Shown: piece by piece, positions 10,304-22,073 of the stretch | Position numbering within the stretch: position 1 is the stretch's first letter | Layout: each line of letters begins with the position of its first letter | DNA from: Scedosporium boydii | Lineage: Eukaryota > Ascomycota > Sordariomycetes > Microascales > Microascaceae | Length of the DNA: 64,000 nucleotides | Assembly: GCA_002221725.1 (NCBI GenBank) | Contig: NJFT01000006.1 | Span: 248,001 to 312,000 of the forward strand | Direction: 5' to 3' | Program-made: the position numbers and the translations under genes | The notes under the pieces: model-generated | What the model was told of the DNA's origin: nothing | What the model saw: the letters and a program-made list of their open reading frames with translations, nothing else | Databases searched by the model: none

Positions 10304-12700
10304 CTAGACGAGCTCGGCGAAGAGGAAGAGCTTCTCGTTGCGCTCCAAAGCCCTGTTAAGGTCGTTATCGCTCAGTAGGCTCGGCTTGTCGTTGGTTTGC
10401 TCATCTTTGTAGGAAAGTTGAAGTTCGTCGCCCGGCGGGATCCGAAGTCGCTCGCAAACCTTGTCGTACAGCTGCTGGAACGATACGTCGGTTGGAACGC
10501 GGATCGCATAGAGCTCACCGTTGAAATGGAATTTGACCTTCATGGACGGTGTTCCCTGGTTCATGCCTGAAGACAAAGACGCGTAAGAAAGCTGCTGCGG
10601 CGGCAAAGACGGAATTTGGGGAACCATACCTGGCGGACCGTTGAATCCTCCACTGCCCGGTTGGCGTGGCGTTGCCGAACCTGCACCGTACGCATTTCCG
10701 TTGAGGTTGTTTCGCGACGATTGACGGGAAGCTGCGTCCCCGGGAGATTCGGCCGAAGACTGCCCAGAGAGCCTGTAATCGTCATTTTCAGGGTTGGGCT
10801 CAATCTCGTAATCACCTTCCCGAGGAGCGAAGAACTGTTTGACCAAGTTGCACCTCGAGATGTGAGGGGGCTGGGCAAGCAGATTCTTGACATATTCGTC
10901 GAGATTTCGCAATCTTCCCTGAGTAATCTGGTCCGTGACGTAATTTACTGGCCCAGGCATGTAGGGCAGCGTGCGCTTCTGCGCTGGGGTATTTCCAGCC
11001 TCAACGGGGAATTCCGTCAACAGCGCAATCTGGAAGTCGTAGAAATCCTCGTAATACCTTGACAATTCCCATCGCCGGCCGTTTTCGAGTTCGGCCTCGA
11101 TGACAAACCAGTACTTCTCGTCCGCGAAACAGTACTTTGGTATCTGGGCAGCCACAGGAGCAAAGAGCTGCGACGCGCTCTTGAACCCGTACATGCTGTT
11201 AGGATAGGCGCCAGCTTGTTGCATGTTGTTACCTTGCTGTTGGTATCCGGGAGAGACCATTTGTTGCGGGGGCTGGAAATGTGACCATTTGGTTAGCATC
11301 CCGAGTAACAAAGAAGCGCAGCCGCATTGGAATGACTACGGTAAGGAACAGCGGGGAGAAATGGAGGGTTCTTACATATGCGCCGTTCTGAGGGCTCATC
11401 AACGGAGGCTGCTGCTGGTGGGGTTGGGCGAATTGCTGTTGGGGTTGTCCCTGTTGTTGTTGTTGCAGGCTTAATCGGTCCATCCCTTGCTCAAGGCCTT
11501 GCGAAGGTGGGCCGCCGGCCTCGAACTTGCCCAAAGTGATGCTACTATTCTTGTACTCTGCGGCCATCTTTTTCCATTCCTCAACCTTGGGAATGCCCGC
11601 CTTCTTAACTGCCTCGTGCGGGTTTGGAACGGCCGTGTTGGTTGCCATATCTCGGATTTCGACAAAAGTGACGGGAATGAGACCTGGGCCACCAAGTCTT
11701 CCGATCGGCTTGGCTACGAACCACTCGGGGTTTGATTGGGCGATGACTATGATCGCCTCCCCAGCCTTGGCTTCGAGTTCGTCCGCACGTTCTGCCTGAA
11801 AGTCATAAAGGACGATGCCGTATACCATGGCCCCAGACTTCCCCGTCTTCGAACTGCGTTGGCTCTGCGCCATTGGGGGACTGCCCATACCTCCTGCGCC
11901 TGGCATTGCAGCCGCGCCATTTTCCGAATACCCCGAGTCATGTTCTGCTTTGGGAACAGCGGGTTTCCCGCCATCTGCGCTCTCCCGTTCGGTTCGGCCG
12001 AGAGCTTGAAAGAAGGCGACGGGGACAAGGCCACGAGCATCGGGGAGGGCTGGATTGCAAGCTTCGTACCATTCCGTATCGTTCTCCCTACCAATGACAT
12101 GGAAAAAGTCTCCCCTTGAAAAGCTCAGCTCTTGGCTGGACCGCGCAGAATAATCGTAGAGGGCTCGGATTACCTGAGTTGGTACAAATAGAAAAGGTTA
12201 GCGTTCAAGTAAGACAGTAAATGTTTGTATTATAGAGAGCCGTAAGATACGCAGGAGACAGCATCGTTATCGACTGGTGCCTTTGCGGGATGGGAATAGA
12301 TAGACTTGGCAAGAAGGGTCTGTTCTAGCCATATCCTCATACCTTCTTAGGGGGGACGATTGCGACGGCAGACTTAGGAGTTATGGATACTTGAGGTTTA
12401 TCCTTCTCACCCTTAATGGATCTCCGTAAGGCCTGTAAATCCCCATATCTCGTCAGCATTCCGGCGATTCAATCAGGAGGATAGTTAATAGGAGGTAGAG
12501 GAGAGAAGTAGCTCAGATGAGAAACAGTAAGGAACAAACATAAGGATCGATCAGGTAGCAAAGAGAGAAATCTCGAGATGACTCTCATCTGTCGAACCAC
12601 GTTCATCCCGGAATTGCCCAGGCAGACAGGGCAGAAAGGATATCAGAATGGAGAGCGGTAACCCCGCACAAGAGGAGAAGGGCGCATCACAAACCTTCAT
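10304..12700 (-). CDS. BEM1: BEM1/Scd2 polarity scaffold (SH3-SH3-PX-PB1)
   Basis: Four coding exons: 12700-12695 (ATGAAG only), 12432-12343, 12173-11376 and 11272-10304, about 620 residues. The product links Cdc42, its exchange factor Cdc24 and PAK kinases at sites of polarised growth. Domains in order: basic N-terminus and ITPKSAVAIVPPKK; SH3-1 at about 33-93 (VIRALYDYSARSSQELSF, GLVPVAFF); SH3-2 at about 148-208 (YGIVLYDFQAERADELEAK, GLIPVTFVE); a Gln-rich linker; PX at about 344-460 (basic lipid-binding fold with RRWELSRYYEDFYDFQ); and PB1 at the C-terminus, about 543-620 (MKVKFHFNGELYAIRV, DELQLSYKDEQ), which pairs with the Cdc24 PB1. The start is chosen because ATGAAG followed by GTTTGT joins in phase to GCCTTACGG, giving MKALRRSIKG, the expected N-terminus. 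All phases are consistent. Confidence 0.95.
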
Positions 12701-13054
12701 CGTTATGTGCAACTATGCCTGCAAATGTGCAGACTTGGAGTTCAGAGGTGTCTTCTTCGCCTTTTTCTTCTATTTCTCCTCCCTCAAAAAAAAATTCCAC
12801 TCCCCAATGTGCCAGTGTATGCGGTTTCCTACGACCCGAAGTCAAGTCGAGTCTGCTTGCCCACTTCGTCGTACTGTATCGAGTATCGCTCAATAAATAA
12901 CCTCTGAAGTGCCAGTTCCCCCACACAGATTTCACTGAAAAGATGAGGAAACTTCCAACAGCTCGCGGATAGAAGCTGGCACGGGTCTTCTGGGTCAAAA
13001 GAGTGTCGAGATATGGTAGGTTGGTGATTGAATGCGAACGGAACCGAGGCCGGT

Positions 13055-13072
13055 CGTGGGCGTGGGCGTGGG
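13055..13072. repeat. CGTGGG tandem repeat
   Basis: Three copies of CGTGGG, with GTGGGCG-like words again at about 13628-13650. Simple sequence; no function inferred. Confidence 0.7.
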
Positions 13073-13996
13073 CGCGGGAGTCTTTGTCTCGAGGATCAAT
13101 GCTTGAAAGAACCTCCAACCTTGCCGAAAGTCGTAAGGTGTGGGAAATTGACGTGTGTGATTAGGAGAGTGGGAGTCCGGTGGAACGGCTCGGAATCGAA
13201 GGGGACAAGATCGCGAACAAGACGGCGATGGCGATGGCGAAGTTTCGATATCGACGATACAGCGCTTTCGTTCTGAGAATTGGTAATGCGCCTAAGATAG
13301 TCCAGCGATGGCAGTCGCTATTCGTGGGTTTATTTCGTAGGGAGGCGACAAACAATTCGAATCCTTCTCGAACCAAGCCCTCGGTTTACTTGCGCCAACA
13401 AGGGTCGATATTGGTGACCGATTAGGCGTGATGGTGTGGTCGAGGGAAATTAAATCTCGCAAGTCGACGGGTTATCGTAGCGATTAAGCGTTGACCAGGT
13501 CCCAGTGATTGACGACAATGAATCCAGGAGAAAAGGAAATATTCCAGTGGGAATCACGCGATATCGAGAAGCGCATTAATGGGGTCGTGGAAGGGCGACT
13601 TGGAAGAGAGATCAATGGGAGAGGAAGGTGGGCGGACGTGGGCGGGCGTGGGCTGTATAGGAGGGACCGACCAGGTCTTGAAAGTTCAATGATGGACAGT
13701 CTACTTCGTACCTTTGTAGGACTCCAGTGTAATATCGATCAATGTACCGCACTGTTCCTGGAGGAGAAGGAATAGGATTGTGCTGGGCAAAGTGCTCGGC
13801 GAAGTGCTGGTACTGGTGCTGTGAAGACCAGTAATGACACCGACTGTACAAGGAATACAAAGGTTACGACAGCGTCAGGGTCTGGGACTGGAGTGATATT
13901 TGATTGATGGAGGGGAAACCACTGTATGGATGGTTTATGCGCCGGGTGCGTGGGTGTGGGTGGTGTGGATGCGTTGCCCCAGTTCGTGCGCAGTAT

Positions 13997-14013
13997 TGAT
14001 TGATTGATTGATT
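13997..14013. repeat. TGAT tetranucleotide repeat
   Basis: Four consecutive TGAT units. A short microsatellite in the gene-free region. Confidence 0.7.
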
Positions 14014-14971
14014 TGATGGGGTCACTTTGGCTGGTTGAACCTTCCCTCTGGGCGGCAGGTGGGTTGGGGCAACCTTCATGTGGTGGAGGGATGTGGTGGA
14101 GGGGGAAGGAAGGAGGGGAAACATACAAATGTTTGAGGTAACCGGTGGGAGAAGAGCATGTACTGAGGGGTACAGAGAGTGTTTGAGGGGATGGTCGGTA
14201 CAATTGTAGCGATATGGGGTACTGCGGTACAAGTTTACAACACAAGCCTGCCTGGCTGAGCGGGGAAGGCAGACCTGGGCCCAGACTCTCTTCTCAATCA
14301 ATCTACGAAGGATGAAGTACACCTCTTCGATTATGTTGCTGGCCTAGGTCTGGCTTCATAATTGTCTCGATTCGGGGTGTAGTTCCTCTTACATCGGCAC
14401 GATTCATCTTCTACGAACCATTCCGTAAACAATCCACAATGGAGGAGCTTTTCTAATTTAATATCACGTATCAAAGAGAATCCAGGCCCAGGTGACCTTC
14501 CCGCGGTGCGACCCGGACCTGATTGAATCAATGAATCATTGCAGGCTCAAGGTGGGGATCCATCCCGCCCATCTTCCATTTTTGACACGAAATGCTGTGG
14601 TTGTCAGGGGGGCTACCAACTCCATTGATCAATCAATTAATTCCCGTTGCAGTGGGAAGGAGAAAAAAAAATTGTGCGAGGTACAGTACGCTACTGCAAT
14701 GTCTATCAAGCCAGTTCGATGTCGATAAATGATCGAATGGTCCTTTGGTGACTACATAGCAGTCTGGTGTGGACAGAGACGGGTGGCGATTGGTTTCGGG
14801 AGCATTGTTTCCATCATCATCATCCGTGTTTACTCACTAACACCTGGTGTTAGATTCAGCTGTCCCACCCCTAGTCTGCCCACACCTGACACTCCATTCA
14901 CTCCCCAAATCCGTCAATCAATGATGACACGACGCGGCGTAGCCCTAGACTTCGGATCATGGTAGTGTCGT

Positions 14972-14982
14972 GTACGAAGTAC
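14972..14982. repeat. Dispersed GTACGAAGTAC motif
   Basis: An exact 11-mer copy of the motif seen at 4032. A partial copy (AAGTACGAA) follows about 20 bases downstream, and a CTTCGTAC copy in the opposite sense lies at 15056-15064. Confidence 0.8.
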
Positions 14983-16036
14983 ACTAATAAACTAAAGTAC
15001 GAATGAGTGTGTTCAGTGCGTGGCCCCTAGCAACCTTGGACAAAAATGTCCAGGGCTTCGTACGCTCCACCACGCTATCGAACCGGAAACCCTACCACGG
15101 AGAGACGTTGACTTCGACCCGTCCAGAATAGCATGCAGTGCCTAGCGGGTGTTAGCTCTGAGCTAGTCACATTGAATCATCTTAGCATTTCCCTAGCCCC
15201 AATGGCAGCCCTCGATGGGCGGACCCTTGGGTCGGAACTCGTGCGGTCGTTGCCTGACAATGGGGCTGGTCTCCAATGCTCGAACACGACCAGGCTGGCT
15301 AGTCCGAACAACCTAAATTCGTCAGGACGCCATATCGAAGACTCCAGCCCTTCCAGATCGACCACCCCCGGTCCATCCCAGTTGATGCTTCAGGTCTGGT
15401 TTTCGCCGATCCGTTAAAGCCCGAGGATGAGCAGACGCTTGAACAAAACACAGTTTGCGACTTGTCGCCTGCTTCTCTAGCTCCCATGCCTCTAATTAGT
15501 TGGAGTAAATTTCTTCTTCGTTGAAGCAAATCGGGGATCGCTTATCGTTCTCATCTCGGCTCCAAGATGTGTCCACGAGACATGGCTAGCTCTGCATGTT
15601 CTACTCATTTCATTCAAGCTCCATTGTTTATGTTTCCGGAATCCAAGACAAGGAGCCGGCCGCCCAAAACAAACATCAGATATTTGGTAGGTCTCGAAAA
15701 CAGACCATATTGCAAGTTTACGCCCTAAAACTAGTCAAGAGAACTAAAGCTGTTCGGTTTCTTTCGTTTACCAGGGCATTTCTCTTCCCGTACTCTAATA
15801 ACTATTTTCGGAGAATGGATCTTCAGAAATGCTGTACTGCTCCAAGTCATCACAAGCAATGAAATGGACTGGCGCGGAGGAAGGCAAAGATCTGGGGCAA
15901 TTCACCAAAAGGCTCGCTTGGTCTGAGGAGGTGTATTATAATACATCGGGGTGTGGGCATTGAGTCCGAAGGAGCCTCCAATTCTATCAAATCTGAACAT
16001 GAGCACTCTGGCTTGGGACACCGGCTATTTTGGCTT

Positions 16037-16046
16037 TACTTCGTAC
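16037..16046. repeat. Dispersed TACTTCGTAC motif
   Basis: TACTTCGTAC followed directly by TTCA, so it reads as one and a half tandem TACTTCG heptamers. Same family as the copies at 4004 and 33408. Confidence 0.8.
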
Positions 16047-19000
16047 TTCATAATGCCAAGTTCCATTCCTAGAACAAAACGAATCAGACGCCAAAGACAG
16101 GCACGTCGAGGGAGGTGGGTACCTTGCGTTGCTGCGCATTGCTTCATATGTAGATTACTTCGTGGGTAGAGGAAGGCTTCAATGTTCCTTTCCATGCCTG
16201 ATCAAGGATCGACATGAAACGCCCACATTAGGAATAGGAAACAGCCCCCATTCTGCGATGCATGCTTCGGACGCTGCAGTACCTGTTAGTAGTGCTACCA
16301 CACTCGTTTGTTAGTTGTGCTGGAAAAGGCCTGCGGAGTGACGACAATCGCCATCTCACATCCCACACATATAACTCCTTTCTAAGTCTACGCTGTTTAC
16401 CACAGCATCACCCTTTGACAGAAGTTGTCGGATGTGCGCGGTAAGAAAAGTAAACGCGGGGAAGTAGAGTCCGGGCACCTTGGACGATCCCATCCCCAGA
16501 GTGTAAAAGATATCACTCCCACTAGAAAATATTAGAGATGCGTCCAAACTACCGGCAAATCAACAGGGCTCTATCGCTCTCAGGGAACCGTGCCCCATGA
16601 TCATTACTTCACAAAGGTAGAGAGTATGAAATGCAAGTAGAATAAAGAGTGACCCAGCGAATGTGAAGGGCCTGCTTCCGCCTCGAGCACACATTCGGTT
16701 CCCGTGAATATCAAACACGCCATGGGTTAGCGAAAATTCGTCGTGGTATCCGCTTCCGCTTCCGGGACAGGGAATGTTCTAGGCGACCTGTCGACCTGGT
16801 TCGGGAATGGATGGATGCCTGCTACGTCAGCGAGCAGATTTTTTTTCTCTTTTCGGCCCCTTTCATTCTTTTTTTTTTTCTCTCTCATTCAATCAGGTCT
16901 TGTGCGAAATCGTTGCTTCTTTGGCTCCCTAGCCTCATGCCGATGACTAGAACCGTCGAGGAAGCCTCCACTAAATGCTCTATTTGGTGATGTGATTCTC
17001 TTTTGTGTCCAAGTTCCCTAGATCCAGTCATTGACATTCCTGCTGGTGAGAAACGCCGAGACCAGGAATGCCAAAGAAGCAAGGAGGGGGTGTGTTTCAT
17101 CGCGAAAACTTGGGACGAAGACTGGAAGCATGGTAAAGTAGCAGCCAGTCCAATCTGTGTAGTTTGGCTAATCGGCATTCGAGAGGTTGCCGCTGCCCGC
17201 CTTCGTTACCGCCCGTACTACTGGATCAATCCAGGCCGAGTTTTCTCTTCTAGATGAAGCCAGGCTGGGCCAACCGGTCGTCACAGGCTAATCTTCGTGG
17301 CCACTGACTACGAAGTGCAAAGTAGGACATCGAATGTAATCTACAGTTACGAAGTAGAGCCTTCAAGCTGCCCCTTTAAGGCTGCAGTTTGATTCTACCT
17401 CCTTCAGTTTTCCTCGTCCGCATTTCTCGTCAGACCAGGGCAGTCCTTTTCGGTCTTGTCCTCCCAATTCAGGGAACCTCGCGCCTCCACCATGCAAGTC
17501 CAAGGTGTAAGATTGGACAGACGCATCAGCTTTTCCGCCTCCCATTCAGGGCATCCTTGACAGGCCCGTCCCTGTCATCCGGTTCGAATGCTAATTTGAA
17601 TACCGCGACCCGAGTTTCGGAATCCCTGCGAGCCCATGTTCTAGAATCCCACCATTAGACTTGCCCTCATAATGTTTGCATCCTGGCATACCTATCTGTC
17701 CACCAGCCCATGCCGGTTCTTCCATGGAAGGACAATGTTGGTTCCATCCTTGGACCGGAGACGTCATCGTTGCTCACGCTGAAGAGAACCTTCCAACAGG
17801 GTAGAGAAGCCCATTGCCTACATATCCTATCGAACACGTCCTGGGTTCCCGAATTAGACAACAGCCATCTCCGCCTGCACAGGTGCGCCCTGATAGGATC
17901 ACGGGTATGCGCAGACACGGGACGGAAACGATCCACTGGTGAGCCAGTACGGCCCCCGACAGACGCACCTTTCCTTCCAATCTTATTCTGCAGGCGAATA
18001 TTATATGAGAAATTGAAAATTGATCGGGTGTCGAGGTTTACTTCGGAGGAACATGTGGGCAGGCATATGTCTATCTGCTACTCTGATGCATCCACACACC
18101 TCGGGTCCTCAGTTGAACTTCAATCACAGCAAATCGATAAAGATAGTTGATTCTTGAAAGCATACGGACTCGAGAGAACCCGGACAATGCAATGCTCGGT
18201 AATGCCATTTCTTTTTTGGAATTCCAAATTTCCAAGTTGCCCCCTCCCCGGCTCACATCGGAACGAGTCCGTCCCGCCCCAACGTCCAGGCAACCTGAAA
18301 CTTCTCATTGCATAAGATGCCACCTATCAGCCCTAACCACCCTCTTCCATCTTGACTGGATATCTACGAAAGGGGATGGGTGCCAGTCAAGCCCTTCTCA
18401 GTCTGCTTTTACGCGCCTTTCCGCCACATCTCCACATCAATGATCAACAAACTCATGTGCCAAGAAGTGTGGGATGCATGGCAGAATTCGTTTGGGTAAA
18501 CCATCGATCTTGCTCGTGAACACTCATCATCGTATTCTCAATTTCGAACTTGCGCACTCCAAGCCGCTATCAGCAATGTGACCTAAGTGGAGGGACACAC
18601 TTGTAGGACGAACCTATCTTCGGAATGCTCGAGTTTGTAAAGTAGGGCCAACACGCGTAGATGGAAACTTTACTGAAAGTCGAGAACACATGCATGGTAT
18701 TGAAGTATCTGAAGCTGAGCTAGAAACATTTAAAGGACAAACTTTTGTCCTGCTCCAAGAAGCCGTGACCTGAACCGGTAACCACCGCGCCGTCAAGGAC
18801 TCTCCATAGGAACAAACGCCATATCCATAAAACCTATCCGAGCTTTGCACTGAAGAGATTTCAGTTTAGAGCTCAGACCCGAATCACAATGATTAATGTC
18901 GCTTCCAGTCCCAATGCTAGCTGTGCGGATGAGCCGTCATCCGACGAAAAGCCCGTAACCGAAAAACGATCAGAAAGAGATCAACGAAAAACGAGAAAAG

Positions 19001-19553
19001 GAAAGAATAAAGAGACGAAGAAAGTAGAACAAGTGTCGCCTTGACCTAATGCCGCCTGTTGTCTTAGAAACGCGAACGAAGGGCATTCGTGCGGCCAATG
19101 TTGATGCGATACTCGTCTAACGAAACTGAGGTTGGATGAGCTCGAAAATGGTTGAGAAAGTGCAACGAGGGCAGGCGACACTAGTGATAAAATGCCCCCA
19201 AAACAGGGTCTAATTCACTTCCGAAAAGAAACAAGATGCTACGAGGACGGGAGGACGGCAACCGAAAAAGAAAAAAGAAAAGAACGCCTTTTAGCCGCAG
19301 CATTTTGTGCTTGACGGTTTTAGAAGAGGACGTCGATCGATCATAAACCATCGCGGTTCGTTAGGTGTTGAGATGAAGGGGGGAAATCGCCTGTATCCCA
19401 GATCTAGAAGACATGACGCCTCCGTGCAATGTCTTGCGCAGGCGTTGTAGGTCTATGTAGAAAGGGGATATCAGGGGGGGTCGTGATGGTAGGAGACGCG
19501 TAGAGGGTTGTAGTGGTTAGAAGTTATGGGATGGCGTAGCATGATACGGGTCC

Positions 19554-21312
19554 TCAGATTTGGCCCTTGATATCTACTCTTTGGAAAGCGGCAGCCTTCG
19601 GGCCTTCGAAAAGCCCTCCGGCCTTTCCGGAAAGGAACACGATCGATTCACCTCGCTCCTCCAGTAGATGTTGGCCATTGTGGTCAACAATAAACTGGGC
19701 GGCGTCTGCGTCGGACTCGAAACCCAACTCCTCGGTGATAAATCTTAACTTCACATCAGGTTTATATCTGTGGACAAGGTTTGGGTTAGCTCATGTTATT
19801 GAGAAAGAGGGCAAAGATGAAACTGGGTGTAAACAGGGACGAGGGTGAAACAACGTACGATTTGCAAATATTGCACAGAGCGCTAAGACGCTCGCGCACG
19901 ACGAACATATCCATAAGGTATGCTCCCATGTTCGGAGTGTCCAGGTACAGCTGGAAAAATCTGTGATAATTTCCAAGTACAAGGGCGGAACGGACTTCAA
20001 GAGCATGCTTGATAGGCGGCTCCTTTTTCTCTGCTGGGGTTAGATCTGCGATGGCCTCAATGAGACCAGTGCGATTCGCGGTGTGGATAAAATACAAGAT
20101 ACGATACGCCTTGAACTCGATGGGGTTTCCCTTCAGGCCAAGCTGATATAGCCATCTCAGCTGTGTCTGGCACTGATTATACTCACCAAGGTCCCCCTTT
20201 TCCAAGGCTATCCGTGCGTGGATCTCATAAACCGAAACAGTGAACTCATTCTTGATCCGTTGAACTGTCAGGTCCTGGCGCATCGACTTGAACTGATCGC
20301 AAATATACGAGTAGTTGCTTTCCTTCCTCCACTTCTTCTTGAGAAGATCCAAAGTTTGTCGAAGGATGTACTCTGGTCGAACTTTGGAAGCGACGGGCGG
20401 AGCCGTTAGGCGGAGATACCGCTTCTCCAGGTCCTGACAAGTTCCGACAACAGGACCATCTGAAGGAGGCGGGCTTGGGCTTCGATATGTCGATTTGTAG
20501 CCGCCTTCGAAGCGACGGAGGCGCTTCTCTTGTTGCTTCTGAAACTTACTAGATTTGGAAAGGGGCTCATCCAGGCTGGGGCGCTTCTCTGGGGCCCGGA
20601 AAGATACGCGGTCCTCCAAGGCATTTCGGGACTGGTTAGTAGATCGCCAGGGCGGGGGTGGTGAGGAACGGGTGTCAACAAGCGCGTCCGATGACTTGCG
20701 TTTCTTCGAAGCTGTGTCGGGCAAAACAGATATCGAGGGGGGAGATGCAGCATTGGTGGATGGGGATACAATACTCGTCTGCCGCCTCAGCTCCACCTCG
20801 CGCTGGTCTCTTATTAAGGCTTGGGGGAGGGGCATGTTATCCCAGTTTAAGGTGTAGAGCTGGCCGTTGTCTTTGGCATGAGTGATGACTTCCTTGAGCT
20901 TGGCTTCGAGCTCAGGTTTCGCAATGGTAGAATCATGATTTCGTTCAAAAAAGGTTCTCTGGACGTATGAGCGGACCGAGTCCGGCCAATCAATCTTCTG
21001 CTGTTGCGGGGGGTTCTGCGCGCCTGGAGAGGGCTGGGCCGGTGCTGGCTGCGAATGTTGCGCTATTTGTGAGGGTGGTGGGGGGATGTAGCCGTAGTGT
21101 GCCACGGGCTGCGAAGTTTGCTGACCAAAGCCATGCTGGACCTGCACGGGGATGAACGCGGGCTCTGAGGAGAAAGTTAGTTGATCAAGTCCAGAATACG
21201 CTAGCTCCGGGCTGGCAAACATACTATTTGGGTAGGCGTAGCTCATCGTTGTAGTAGTTGTCGAAGGGCGGCCTGCTGTTTGGGGGGTGGCGGCCTGCCA
21301 ACTTGGCATCAT
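19554..21312 (-). CDS. THP3-like SAC3/GANP-family protein
   Basis: Two exons, 21312-19859 and 19767-19554, about 555 residues. The start is the ATG at 21312 (MMPSWQAATP), since the frame further upstream lacks an ATG. The N-terminal half is Pro/Gln/Ser-rich with a stretch IDWPDSVRSYVQRTFFE near residue 115-130 and a basic region ending EKRLRRFEGGYKSTYR. The C-terminal half is the SAC3/GANP domain: VGTCQDLEKRYLRLTAPP, VRPEYILRQTLDLLKKKW, the alpha-helical TVQRIKNEFTVSVYEIHAR, and a PCI-like end, SYKPDVKLRFITEELGF across the intron. This order matches yeast Thp3 and human LENG8, which act with a Csn12-type partner in transcription elongation and mRNA handling. The function here is transferred from the family. 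Confidence 0.88.
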
Positions 21313-22073
21313 GATGGCGGTGTATTTCAAGTTTGCTGGACGGAACTAAGGTGGGAGGATTAGCATGACAATAAATCGAGGTTCACTTGCTAGGACCACT
21401 GCGATATAATCAAAAGAGGTATCCTAGTAGGTTTTGATTGAGGAGTCTTGATGGATGTAAATCTGGTCCGGGAAGAAGAAGTGTTCGTGTTGGGAAGATT
21501 TTGGGGAGGGTTGGGAGACTTGGGGTGTGGAGGGTGAAGAAGGGCAGCGGCAATAAGTGCCGATGATGAGCCGCTGACATAATCATGTAGTGCATCAGAG
21601 GTAATCGAGAAAAGGGAAATTTGCGGCAAATCTACTGAAGTTCGTGGTTTTCTTGCATTGGCGGTCCGGCAGGCCTTGTTGCCAGCTCTGTTGCCCAAAA
21701 GCGTCAAATTCATCAGTTGATCTTTCTTCCTAATAATACTCGGGTACAAAGGTACGAAGTACTTCGTCGCTTTCCAGGTTATTTGAGTGGCATCCGTCTC
21801 CTTCTTAGCTCTTGTTACTTACTGGAGCCAACCGGCACTAACAACGACAGCTCCTCGTTGCCTTGTGGATGAACGCGGTCATTAATAGACAGCAATGGAT
21901 CAATGGAATACAATGTTGCCTCTGCTTCCACCTGCTGCAATAGGCAGCCATAGACCAACATCATTTAAGTATCCTTGAGGCGTGCCCAATTGTCATCCTC
22001 CCACAACCCGCCGCTCCCCTCGTTTGGCAATCTTGGTTCGGCGCAAGACCAACGCGGACCTGGTTCGTTTCCG
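21313..22073. promoter_or_regulatory. Divergent upstream region of THP3-like and 2EXR genes
   Basis: About 760 bp between two divergent start codons. It contains a 14-bp perfect palindrome ACGAAGTACTTCGT at 21754-21767, made of two opposed copies of the dispersed motif. No gene is recognised. Confidence 0.5.
21754..21767. repeat. Perfect palindrome ACGAAGTACTTCGT
   Basis: A 14-bp perfect palindrome formed by overlapping CGAAGTA and TACTTCG units. Same motif family as 4004-4042. Confidence 0.9.

Larger units (their letters stand above)
12701..19553. other. 6.9 kb stretch without a recognisable gene
   Basis: Open frames are short and none shows a known domain or a convincing chain of splice sites. 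Visible structure: CGTGGG repeats at 13055-13072, TGAT x4 at 13997-14013, several TACTTCG/CGAAGTA motifs (13702, 14972, 15056, 16037, 17347), T-rich stretches near 16840-16885 and an A/G-rich stretch near 18960-19020. It includes the 5' leader of BEM1 on the left and the 3' UTR of the THP3-like gene on the right. It may contain noncoding transcripts or fast-evolving small genes that I cannot see. Confidence 0.5.

Noticed and set aside
17710..18150. 146-codon plus frame in the 6.9 kb gene-free stretch
   Set aside because: No recognisable motif and no neighbouring exon in phase; kept as unsupported.
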